Below, piece by piece: positions 1 to 5,101 of a stretch of 5,507 nt of DNA. Source of the DNA: JBAXHO01 sp037138855 (GTDB taxonomy: Bacteria > Patescibacteriota > Dojkabacteria > B142 > OLB20); contig JBAXHO010000091.1 of the NCBI GenBank assembly GCA_037138855.1, forward strand, positions 1-5,507. The letters are read 5' to 3'. The notes under the pieces were generated by a model. The model was given only the letters and a program-made list of their open reading frames with translations. It did no database searches and was not told where the DNA came from. The position numbers and the translations under genes are program-made. Within the stretch, counting starts at the first letter, position 1. The number at the start of each line of letters is the position of its first letter.

Positions 1-412
1 AATAAGCTACTGCTTCTTTTATTAAGTTTAGGTACCAACTGCCAAATATCATCTATCAATATTAATACAGGGTATTTAATGCCTTTAATTCTTTCTTTCT
101 TTGTTGTAGCATTTTGTGCATGCTGTTAAATACTTTGTTTTTATTATGAATCGTTCCAGCTGCTGGTTCGTCGTAGATATAAGTATCCACGGTTTCAATA
201 TTAATTTCCTTGATTATGTTTTCTTTCTTGCTTATCATAAGGTAATAAGTAAGAAAGGATTTGTTTTCAGTCAACAGCTTTTTAAAAAATGCCCTAATCT
301 GTTTAGTGTTGATATAGGAAATAAATAAATGCGCATTCGAGTCAAATTATTTATGTATTTCTATTCCATCGCTATCAAAACCAATATTAATTATCAAATT
401 ATTATTTCCCAT
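1..412 (-). pseudogene. Decayed gene of unknown function, one stop and one frameshift, cut by the window edge
   Basis: This fills the 429 bases left of the nuclease pair. Reading the minus strand from ATG at 412 gives 21 codons beginning MGNNNLIINIGFDSDG, then TAA at 347-349. The same frame then stays open for 95 codons (including FISYINTKQIRAFFKKLL and DTYIYDEPAAG) until a TAA at 62-64. Near 90-102, at an AAAG repeat, a -1 shift opens a frame that runs off the window (RIKGIKYPVLILIDDIWQLV). Joined, these give about 137 residues of protein-like sequence. A single substitution in the stop plus one 4-base repeat unit would restore it. It starts 17 bases after the nuclease at 430-957, so it was probably the third gene of that operon. 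I do not recognise the family; the VLILIDDIW stretch looks like a buried beta strand ending in acidic residues. Sequencing error is an alternative explanation for the two lesions. Confidence 0.6.
89..102. repeat. Short CTTT (AAAG) tetranucleotide repeat at the frameshift point
   Basis: Three full CTTT units preceded by TT lie exactly where the minus-strand reading frame of the broken gene changes. Adding one unit (four instead of three) would put the upstream and downstream frames in register, reading QQRKKERIKGIKYP. Three units is short for a contingency locus, so this is more likely a slippage scar than an active switch. Confidence 0.5.
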
Positions 413-429
413 CTGTTGACTAGTTAATC

Positions 430-957
430 CTATTCCTCCGTAATGCTACCATCATTATCAACGCGAAGGGTTAACCATTCATAGTTTTCTTTTTCAACAG
501 CGCTAATAATACTTTTTTGCACTTGTTTCAGTTCGGTGGTTTTCTTTTCAGCATCCAGTAAAATGATATTTTTTAACGCATCTCCATTTGAGCCCGCCTT
601 CATTCCATTGAATACTACAAAATCTACGGGGTGAAAAATCACTTTGGCATCATCGGGATTTAGCTTTTGTGGCATAAAGACCTTGTCCACCTTTTTCACC
701 AAGCGGTTGGCTTGTTTTCTACCTTTCTCTCTTGCCACCTCCTTATAAAATTCTAAATCCTCATTAACCAATTCTTCTAGGGCATTAAGCGACCTAGATT
801 CTCTGCCAAGTTTGTCCAGCCAATCGGTTGATTTTCTTTCATCTTTATAAATTTTACAATCGCTTATACGAAAGAAGTCACCACAGCAGGGGCAAATACC
901 AAATACTTCTCTTTGGTATTGGAAAAAAACCAGTAATTCATCATGTTGCATATACAT
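430..957 (-). CDS. Endonuc_Holl-like nuclease paralog with altered active site
   Basis: This 175-residue protein resembles the family of bacterial predicted endonucleases distantly related to archaeal Holliday junction resolvases (Endonuc_Holl, PF10107; assigned from memory of the motif pattern). The N-terminal region carries C22-x-x-C25 followed by G, a likely half zinc site. A charged, probably helical linker (about 38-95) follows, then the nuclease-like core: FHPVDFVVFNG with D112, LLDAEKK at 133-139 and conserved Q147. Aligned with its neighbour, the catalytic D-x-K is D135-A-E137, so lysine is replaced by glutamate, with a lysine one residue later (K138). The aspartate matching D109 of the neighbour is H109. 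It may therefore be inactive or use a shifted lysine. The start at 957 gives MYMQ; the second ATG at 951 is also possible. It lies 17 bases downstream of the paralog at 975-1463 and is almost certainly co-transcribed with it. Confidence 0.8.
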   Translation of the reverse strand: MYMQHDELLVFFQYQREVFGICPCCGDFFRISDCKIYKDERKSTDWLDKLGRESRSLNALEELVNEDLEFYKEVAREKGRKQANRLVKKVDKVFMPQKLNPDDAKVIFHPVDFVVFNGMKAGSNGDALKNIILLDAEKKTTELKQVQKSIISAVEKENYEWLTLRVDNDGSITEE

Positions 958-974
958 TAATTTATAAAGTATTC

Positions 975-1463
975 TTATTTATAAAGTTTAAAATCAACTC
1001 TTTTTTGTTCAATAGCTTCTTTGATGGCTTTTTGATTTTTCTTCAATTTGGCTGCACCAGACTTGATGTCTACAAAAAATATTTTCTGCACCTTGCCTGT
1101 ATTATGGAGGCCTTCAAATATTACATAGTCAATAGGATCAAATAGACTCCTGCAGTCATTCCGTTCAAAAGGAAAGCTTTCCAGCACTGGCGCCAGGCGC
1201 TCCAAGATAAATCCGATGTTTACGCTCTTGGTAGTAGTTTCTACCTTTTGCTTTGTTTTAAGGGTGCGTTGTTTTAATTCCGCCTTGCGTTCTTTTAACG
1301 CTACTTTTAGTTCGGTAAACAATTCTTTCGCTTCTGGGGTAAATTCATCAATTGGAAATAGAGGTGCATCCTTAATAAAAAAAGCCGAACCACATTGCGC
1401 GCAATCTGCTTTAAAATTATTTTGCTGTAAAAATTCGATGAGTTCCCGATGTTGCTTGGCCAT
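975..1463 (-). CDS. Endonuc_Holl-like predicted endonuclease (Holliday junction resolvase-related)
   Basis: This 162-residue protein has the features expected of the Endonuc_Holl family of PD-(D/E)xK-type nucleases. These are a C21-x-x-C24 pair followed by G, a lysine/glutamate-rich linker likely to be helical or coiled coil (about 44-78), and the C-terminal core. In the core, FDPIDYVIFEG supplies D109 and D112, VDIKSG supplies the D132-I-K134 active-site pair, and Q144 sits in the following helix. No signal peptide or membrane segment is visible, so it should act in the cytoplasm on DNA. It is the first gene of a minus-strand unit whose second gene (430-957) is a diverged duplicate, with the same QH-E-L start, cysteine pair and core order. 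The biological role of this family is not established. Its promoter region is shared with the divergent WYL regulator gene. Confidence 0.85.
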   Translation of the reverse strand: MAKQHRELIEFLQQNNFKADCAQCGSAFFIKDAPLFPIDEFTPEAKELFTELKVALKERKAELKQRTLKTKQKVETTTKSVNIGFILERLAPVLESFPFERNDCRSLFDPIDYVIFEGLHNTGKVQKIFFVDIKSGAAKLKKNQKAIKEAIEQKRVDFKLYK

Positions 1464-1469
1464 TTTGTA

Positions 1470-1482
1470 TAGGTTTAACCTA
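1470..1482. promoter_or_regulatory. Small inverted repeat just upstream of the nuclease start
   Basis: TAGGTT-T-AACCTA, two 6-base arms around one base, lies 6 bases upstream of the ATG at 1463. A weak -7-like TATATTTA on the minus strand ends at the repeat, but no suitably spaced TTG is seen. It could be a binding site or a hairpin in the leader. Chance occurrence cannot be excluded in such AT-rich DNA. Confidence 0.25.
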
Positions 1483-1530
1483 AATATAATTTAAAATACT
1501 TGTATTGTTTGGTGAAGTTAATATACTCAA

Positions 1531-1550
1531 ACCTCCGCCTATTGGAGCAC
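1531..1550 (+). promoter_or_regulatory. Operator-like site 1 (CCTCC-N7-GGAG), upstream of the WYL regulator
   Basis: The site reads acctccgcctattggagcac. It matches the two sites of the divergent region at 3825-3887 at 16 and 17 of 20 positions, counting the third site on its minus strand. The dyad CTCC-N7-GGAG is intact; the outermost G of the right arm is C here. It lies 102 bases upstream of the WYL start and 67 bases upstream of the nuclease start, so either gene could be controlled. Autoregulation by the WYL protein is the simplest inference. No convincing TAnnTTTG box was found in this intergenic region. Confidence 0.6.
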
Positions 1551-1559
1551 TAGAAAAAA

Positions 1560-1575
1560 ATAGCAGATATGCTAT
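1560..1575. repeat. Short inverted repeat in the WYL leader region
   Basis: ATAGCA-gata-TGCTAT has two 6-base arms with a 4-base spacer and begins 9 bases after operator-like site 1. It could be a second small dyad for a regulator. It is too weak to be a terminator and may be chance. Confidence 0.2.
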
Positions 1576-1652
1576 AAATCGACAAAAAGGTACAATTATA
1601 TCTACGGATTAAAAGCTGAATTACGCCTAACTTAGTATAAATAATCCTAGCC

Positions 1653-2657
1653 ATGCCCAAAAACAAAAGCGCCTCAATCAGATATTATGTTATAGATAAA
1701 TGCCTGAATGATACCCGCCATAAATTTCCTAGTTTGCAACGCTTGGCCGATTGCTGTTCATCGAAACTGGGTAAAACGGTTTCTACTTCCACTATCGAAA
1801 AGGATATCATCTCTATGAAGGCTGGGGAAGTAAATGGAATTGAAGCACCCATTGTATATAGCAAAAAGCACAAGGGATATACCTATGGAGAGGTTGGCTT
1901 TTCTATTTCATCGCTTAATTTAAAGGAAGAAGAATGGGATGCTCTGCGATATGCCGCCTCTCTATTGTTTCAGTACAAAGACATACCCGTATTTACAAAT
2001 TTCAAATCAGCCATTGAAAGAATCAATACCTGTTTTGATATTGCACTGGATGCTCAGGATTTGTTTCTTGTTAATCATTTGCAATTCGAAAAGTCGGTAG
2101 CTAACACAGGATATAGTTGGATTGCTCCCATTTATAATGCTATTAGAAATCAATTTCAGTTAACGCTTGAATATGAAAATATCTACAAGAAAGAAAAGAA
2201 AAAATACAGTGTTCAACCCTATTTATTGAAAGAACACCGCAATCGTTGGTACTTGATAGGGTGGGTAGAGCAACGCCAGGATTATCTAACCTTTGCATTG
2301 GATCGTATTCTTAGCTTATCAACTATTGAGAATGTACAAAAGTTTCGAAAAGATTTTGATGCTAATAAATTTTTACAATATTCAATCGGCATTATGGAAG
2401 GCGATGGCAAGCCTTCTGAAATAAAGCTTTGTATTAAAGCACCGTTCAATAGATTGGTATTATTAGAACCTATTCACCCATCGCAGCAAGTGATTAAACA
2501 AACAGATAAAGAGCTGCATTTAAAATTAAAAGTAAATGTGAATCCAGAATTGTGTCATCATTTATTGTCGTTTGGGGCTTATTGTAAAATTCAAAGTCCT
2601 GCTACTTTAAAAGCAAGCATTAAAAAAATGCTTGAAGACGCGATAGCTCATTATTAG
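1653..2657 (+). CDS. WYL-domain transcriptional regulator
   Basis: This 334-residue protein has the usual layout of WYL regulators. A winged helix-turn-helix sits at about 8-60, with a recognition-helix-like STSTIEKDIISMK at 44-56. A linker follows (about 60-150). The WYL domain spans about 155-235 and contains the family motif W199-Y200-L201 and the conserved arginine R218 in FALDRI. A C-terminal WCX-like extension (about 255-334) completes it. WYL domains are thought to sense nucleic acid or nucleotide ligands, and WYL regulators often control defence or DNA-damage genes, for example BrxR and CapW. Its stop overlaps the stop of the convergent gene at 2654, leaving no room for a terminator. 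A dyad upstream (1531-1550) recurs twice in the divergent promoter region near 3825-3887, which marks this protein as the probable regulator of that unit. Whether it represses or activates is not visible, though sites covering -33 boxes favour repression. Confidence 0.93.
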   Translation: MPKNKSASIRYYVIDKCLNDTRHKFPSLQRLADCCSSKLGKTVSTSTIEKDIISMKAGEVNGIEAPIVYSKKHKGYTYGEVGFSISSLNLKEEEWDALRYAASLLFQYKDIPVFTNFKSAIERINTCFDIALDAQDLFLVNHLQFEKSVANTGYSWIAPIYNAIRNQFQLTLEYENIYKKEKKKYSVQPYLLKEHRNRWYLIGWVEQRQDYLTFALDRILSLSTIENVQKFRKDFDANKFLQYSIGIMEGDGKPSEIKLCIKAPFNRLVLLEPIHPSQQVIKQTDKELHLKLKVNVNPELCHHLLSFGAYCKIQSPATLKASIKKMLEDAIAHY

Positions 2658-3310
2658 TTCTTTAATAATTGAGAGATGGAGTCGTCTGTTACCGCCTTCG
2701 TAATTAGCCTGGTAATTTTCATTTTTGAACTTCTAATCAAAATGCCTGGTTCAATATAATAGCCAAATAAGGGGCCCCTGTCTGTAAAGTGCTTTCCGTT
2801 ACAACTGTACACTAATTTTTCATTAATCAGAAAATGAAAATACTTATCGATTTTAATAATACTTAACCGGATGGGCATTTTGGTATCAATTTTTTGGCGC
2901 CAGCTTTGATAGCGATGGAAAATGCTAAGATTATTTCTTTCGAAATTGGTGACTAATAACCGATCACCATCACCTGAAATACAAAAGCGATTCAGCTGTT
3001 CTAATTTATCATCAAAGCCCCATACAAGACCAATATGCCCAATATTATCGGGACTCATAATTTCGATATCGGTGTCGATGATAAAATTTTCTCCCCTTTT
3101 TAAAGGAGATACATTTTTAAAGTAGTGCCAATTATGGTCGTCTTTATTTTCCATCCAATAATAGCCGTCTTTAATAAAAGACTGTTCTTTAAGATTTTTA
3201 TTGATTTCCCAATTGGCAATATTATTTTTAAAATTGTCTTCAAACACAATTTCGCTGTGTAAAACATTGTGATTATTTAGTTGTAAGATCATGACTGGTT
3301 GATTTTTCAT
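2654..3310 (-). CDS. Cytoplasmic LamG/DUF1080-like beta-sandwich protein
   Basis: This 218-residue protein is assigned by pattern to the concanavalin-like jelly-roll fold (LamG or 3-keto-disaccharide-hydrolase-like). It shows the opening FEDNF-N-W (about 23-34), then DGYYWMENK (48-56). A strand ending in IGLVWGFDD (93-101) is followed by RFCISGDGD (108-116), and late strands run IRLSIIKIDKYFHFLINEKLVYS (147-169). Alternating hydrophobic strands run through most of it. No signal peptide, membrane segment or obvious catalytic residues are visible. This suggests a cytosolic ligand- or protein-binding module rather than a secreted sugar hydrolase. The start at 3310 overlaps the upstream gene by 38 bases; the alternative ATG at 3292 would overlap by 20. 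Either way the two are probably translationally coupled. At its 3' end the TAA interlocks with the stop of the WYL gene. Its partner is the gene at 3273-3803. Confidence 0.65.
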   Translation of the reverse strand: MKNQPVMILQLNNHNVLHSEIVFEDNFKNNIANWEINKNLKEQSFIKDGYYWMENKDDHNWHYFKNVSPLKRGENFIIDTDIEIMSPDNIGHIGLVWGFDDKLEQLNRFCISGDGDRLLVTNFERNNLSIFHRYQSWRQKIDTKMPIRLSIIKIDKYFHFLINEKLVYSCNGKHFTDRGPLFGYYIEPGILIRSSKMKITRLITKAVTDDSISQLLKN

Positions 3311-3803
3311 TTATAATAGCAATAAGTACCATGTCTAATACGGTATTACCCGTTATGCCACTCACCATAATTTCATCTGGTTTTTTACCCGGAAAGAAAG
3401 GACCATATGTAGTTACATGGGCAATTAAAAATTTACTGAAAACGTTTTGCATTAATCTGCTATGCAATTGCTGATAACGCTTTACTGTTTCAGGCAAGTG
3501 TTTAATGCCTGAGTTATTAGCCATATTTAAAACCTTCATAACCATATTCCAATCATCGAGTGCCAGTAATTTTTTTTCAAGCGCAGTATTCATCACGCAG
3601 TTATTGATGACATCTTCTTGATGGTGCAGGTACCGAAAATGGTAGCCTTGGCCAGTAGACTCCTTAATGATATTGTACAGTTCAATTATCAGCATATTGT
3701 CGTCGGACTCAGACAGGAGGCCTTTTTGGTTTACAATTAATTGCCATTTTTCATTGAGTTCATCGCAGAACTTCTGGTGCAACTCTTTTATTAGACTATT
3801 CAT
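3273..3803 (-). CDS. Conserved-looking hypothetical protein, first gene of the minus-strand arm
   Basis: This protein of 176 residues begins MNSLIKELHQ. I do not recognise the family. It looks mostly helical up to about residue 130 (for example 36-48 and 72-95). A glycine/proline-rich segment, TTYGPFFPGKKPDE (131-144), follows, and then a hydrophobic helix (GNTVLDMVLIAIIN, 152-165). No signal peptide is evident. The open frame continues upstream to 3962, but that extension crosses both operator sites. A perfect -7 box (TATGTTTG) lies at 3808-3815, so the ATG at 3818 is also upstream of the likely transcription start. I therefore choose the ATG at 3803, which implies a leaderless or nearly leaderless mRNA. 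It overlaps the LamG-like gene downstream and should be cotranscribed with it. Confidence 0.7.
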   Translation of the reverse strand: MNSLIKELHQKFCDELNEKWQLIVNQKGLLSESDDNMLIIELYNIIKESTGQGYHFRYLHHQEDVINNCVMNTALEKKLLALDDWNMVMKVLNMANNSGIKHLPETVKRYQQLHSRLMQNVFSKFLIAHVTTYGPFFPGKKPDEIMVSGITGNTVLDMVLIAIINEKSTSHDLTTK

Positions 3804-3807
3804 TTTG

Positions 3808-3835
3808 CAAACATACATTTGTTGACCTCCGTCAA
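3808..3835 (-). promoter_or_regulatory. Bacteroidota-type promoter for the minus-strand arm
   Basis: On the minus strand, TTG (3835-3833) is followed by 17 bases and then TATGTTTG (3815-3808), an exact match to the TTG-N17-23-TAnnTTTG consensus of Bacteroidota. The -7 box ends four bases before the ATG at 3803, so transcription should begin at or very near that start codon. The TTG lies inside operator-like site 2, so a bound regulator would cover the -33 element. Confidence 0.65.
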
Positions 3836-3844
3836 TTGGAGGAG
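3825..3844 (+). promoter_or_regulatory. Operator-like site 2 (CCTCC-N7-GGAGG)
   Basis: The site reads acctccgtcaattggaggag, with a perfect CCTCC/GGAGG dyad centred at 3834. It agrees at 17 of 20 positions with site 3 read on the other strand, and at 16 of 20 with site 1 upstream of the WYL gene. It overlaps the -33 TTG of the minus-strand promoter. Binding by the WYL regulator is inferred. Confidence 0.7.
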
Positions 3845-3867
3845 TAAAATATTTTAAAATAAAATCA

Positions 3868-3887
3868 GTCCTCCAATTGGAGGAGGT
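3868..3887 (-). promoter_or_regulatory. Operator-like site 3, mirror image of site 2
   Basis: On the minus strand it reads acctcctccaattggaggac. The plus strand contains the perfect palindrome CTCCAATTGGAG. Its centre (3878) is 44 bases from that of site 2, close to four helical turns, so two bound dimers would sit on nearly the same face of the DNA. The 23 bases between the sites (3845-3867) contain just three G/C positions outside the arms at most, and include the palindrome TAAAATATTTTA. Site 3 overlaps the -33 TTG of the plus-strand promoter. Confidence 0.7.
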
Positions 3888-3904
3888 CTTGCTTATTAGT
3901 TTTA
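3877..3904 (+). promoter_or_regulatory. Probable promoter of the plus-strand operon
   Basis: TTG (3877-3879), 17 bases, then TAGTTTTA (3897-3904): one mismatch (final A for G) to TTG-N17-TAnnTTTG. The spacing is identical to the minus-strand promoter, and the TTG occupies the same place within its operator. The predicted leader before the ATG at 3918 is only a few bases. The mirror symmetry with the better minus-strand promoter is the main support. Confidence 0.5.
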
Positions 3905-3917
3905 CAAAAAAATTAGA

Positions 3918-4313
3918 ATGGAAGCATTTGCAGTAAGGGTAAAAAATGAGCAAGATGTACAATCAGCGATAACATTGTTTGAACGCAAGGAACTAGCTGA
4001 GGGATTAAGAATTGAATGTATTCATGCAACCGATGATTATGATTGTTTATTATCAGCCATATTAGAAAAGGGGTTTCGAGGTTTTATATATGCTGTGTCA
4101 AATACAGCAGTTTTGCCATTAAAATGGCTTGATGCGCAGGGGAGGCTCAATTATTTGATGCAGATGATTACAAAGCTAGATATGGATCCCGTTCCCAATA
4201 CATGGCACCCAGACCCCATTCAATTAGATGCAACACATACTATGAAATTTATAATTCCAGCAAAATCCGAATTATCGATTTATTTTAGTAAAAATGAATT
4301 AAAACTATTCTAA
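3918..4313 (+). CDS. Small hypothetical protein, first gene of the plus-strand operon
   Basis: This protein of 131 residues (MEAFAVRVKNEQDV) is not recognised. It appears alpha/beta: an opening strand, a helix (12-24), a strand with IECIHATDDYDCLLSAILEK (about 33-52) and a strand FRGFIYAVSN. A short helix around residue 80 and a last strand pair (HTMKFIIPAKSELSIYFS) complete it. No signal peptide, membrane helix or catalytic motif is visible. The leader is A-rich without a Shine-Dalgarno site, normal for Bacteroidota. It is followed after only 3 bases by the next gene. It might be one of the bpX-type accessory domains of MoxR-vWA-beta-propeller systems, judging only by size and arrangement. 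Confidence 0.75.
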   Translation: MEAFAVRVKNEQDVQSAITLFERKELAEGLRIECIHATDDYDCLLSAILEKGFRGFIYAVSNTAVLPLKWLDAQGRLNYLMQMITKLDMDPVPNTWHPDPIQLDATHTMKFIIPAKSELSIYFSKNELKLF

Positions 4314-4316
4314 ACA

Positions 4317-4685
4317 ATGAAATACAATCCGTTACTCCCTGGCATGGGTGGTCAGCATATCAAAAACATTTATTGTATTGATGGTAAGGAATACCTCTTG
4401 GATCAATTATCCGAATCTCAATTATTATATATACAGCAGTGCATTAAAAGAAGGGACCCTAAAGATCCTTTTACTAATACCCATTATTTGGCTCGATTTC
4501 GGTGGGGCTTAGTAAGATTGTATGGAGCTGATGTAGAGGCCAATCTTCATATTTATTTTCCAGCACATACTTTAGAAGCGTATAGCCCTGATGGAAAATT
4601 ATTAATGGATGAATCTCATGAATCATTAAAAGAAATACAAATGTTTAATTATAAAAAAGACAGAAATGAATCTAACTCAATTTGA
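4317..4685 (+). CDS. Small hypothetical protein, second gene of the plus-strand operon
   Basis: This protein of 122 residues (MKYNPLLPGMGGQHIKN) is not recognised. Visible traits are a PGMGG loop near the start, a strand IYCIDGKEYLLDQ (about 18-30) and a helix SESQLLYIQQCIKRRDP. An aromatic and arginine-rich middle follows (HYLARFRWGLVRLYG, 57-71), then a strand LHIYFP and a lysine-rich tail. It is cytoplasmic by absence of export signals. Its last 20 bases overlap the next gene in another frame, which suggests translational coupling and fixed stoichiometry with its neighbour. Confidence 0.75.
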   Translation: MKYNPLLPGMGGQHIKNIYCIDGKEYLLDQLSESQLLYIQQCIKRRDPKDPFTNTHYLARFRWGLVRLYGADVEANLHIYFPAHTLEAYSPDGKLLMDESHESLKEIQMFNYKKDRNESNSI

Positions 4686-5070
4686 CAATCTAGATAAAAC
4701 AAAATTAATTGTTGAGCTGATGGAAAATCCAGAAGAGGTGGGCCAAACTATTATTCATTGTAGTTATGTATCAAAGCGTGAATATGTGAATGGTGGTTGG
4801 GTTAATATTTGGCCTACAACTTATTTAAAGTCGGTGGCTGATGCCGAGCGTTTGCAATTAATACATGCATTAGATATAAGTGTAGCACCTGCCATTGATG
4901 TTTTCCATCGGCCAGGGGAGTTAAAGCGTTTTACTTTATTATTTCCGGGGATACCTAATTATTGGGATCAATTTGATTTTATTGAGGAAACAGCTCAATC
5001 GATTCTGGGATTTTCGGTAAAAAATATGAAACGGAATAATAGTGGGGTGTATTATATAGAGCTTTTGTAA
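4666..5070 (+). CDS. Small hypothetical protein, third gene of the plus-strand operon
   Basis: This protein of 134 residues (MNLTQFDNLDKTKLIVEL) is not recognised. It contains a strand QTIIHCSYVSKREY (27-40), a tryptophan-containing turn (GGWVNIWPTTYL), a helix ADAERLQLIHALDI and a strand ending in LKRFTLLFPGIP. An acidic aromatic helix (YWDQFDFIEETAQSILGF) and a closing strand VYYIELL complete a compact alpha/beta fold. The net charge is acidic. It starts inside the previous gene (20-base overlap) and is followed by a 31-base gap with no clear promoter, so the next gene is probably in the same transcript. Confidence 0.75.
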   Translation: MNLTQFDNLDKTKLIVELMENPEEVGQTIIHCSYVSKREYVNGGWVNIWPTTYLKSVADAERLQLIHALDISVAPAIDVFHRPGELKRFTLLFPGIPNYWDQFDFIEETAQSILGFSVKNMKRNNSGVYYIELL

Positions 5071-5101
5071 GAAAAATTTTTAACCAATAAAACATCATAT
5101 T

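Noticed and set aside
116..328. Plus-strand open frame of 70 codons
   Set aside because: It lies opposite the broken minus-strand gene, whose frames read as more protein-like and follow the direction of the adjacent operon.
280..336. Short minus-strand frame MRIYLFPISTLN ending near 270, with a T6A run resembling a -1 slippery site
   Set aside because: The main frame is continuous across this region apart from the TAA at 347-349, so no programmed frameshift is needed here. The run is ordinary for AT-rich DNA.
828..1494. Plus-strand open frames at 828-1145 and 1216-1494
   Set aside because: Antisense shadows of the two nuclease genes, which have recognisable family motifs.
1685..1873. Minus-strand open frame inside the WYL gene
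   Set aside because: Antisense shadow of the helix-turn-helix coding region; no independent support.
2640..2670. Bidirectional terminator between the convergent genes
   Set aside because: The two stop codons overlap and no stem with a T-run is visible at the junction.
2922..3125. Plus-strand open frame inside the LamG-like gene
   Set aside because: Antisense shadow without a start context or recognisable product.
3825..3887. The CCTCC/GGAGG repeats as a CRISPR array or as ends of a mobile element
   Set aside because: There are only two local copies, each an internal dyad overlapping a promoter. No spacer series, target-site duplication or transposase is seen, and a third copy lies upstream of a regulator gene. 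An operator role fits better.
3804..3962. Upstream in-frame extension of the 3273-3803 gene to 229 residues
   Set aside because: The extension reads through both operator-like sites and the divergent promoters, and into the start of the opposite gene. Its composition is unlike the rest of the protein.
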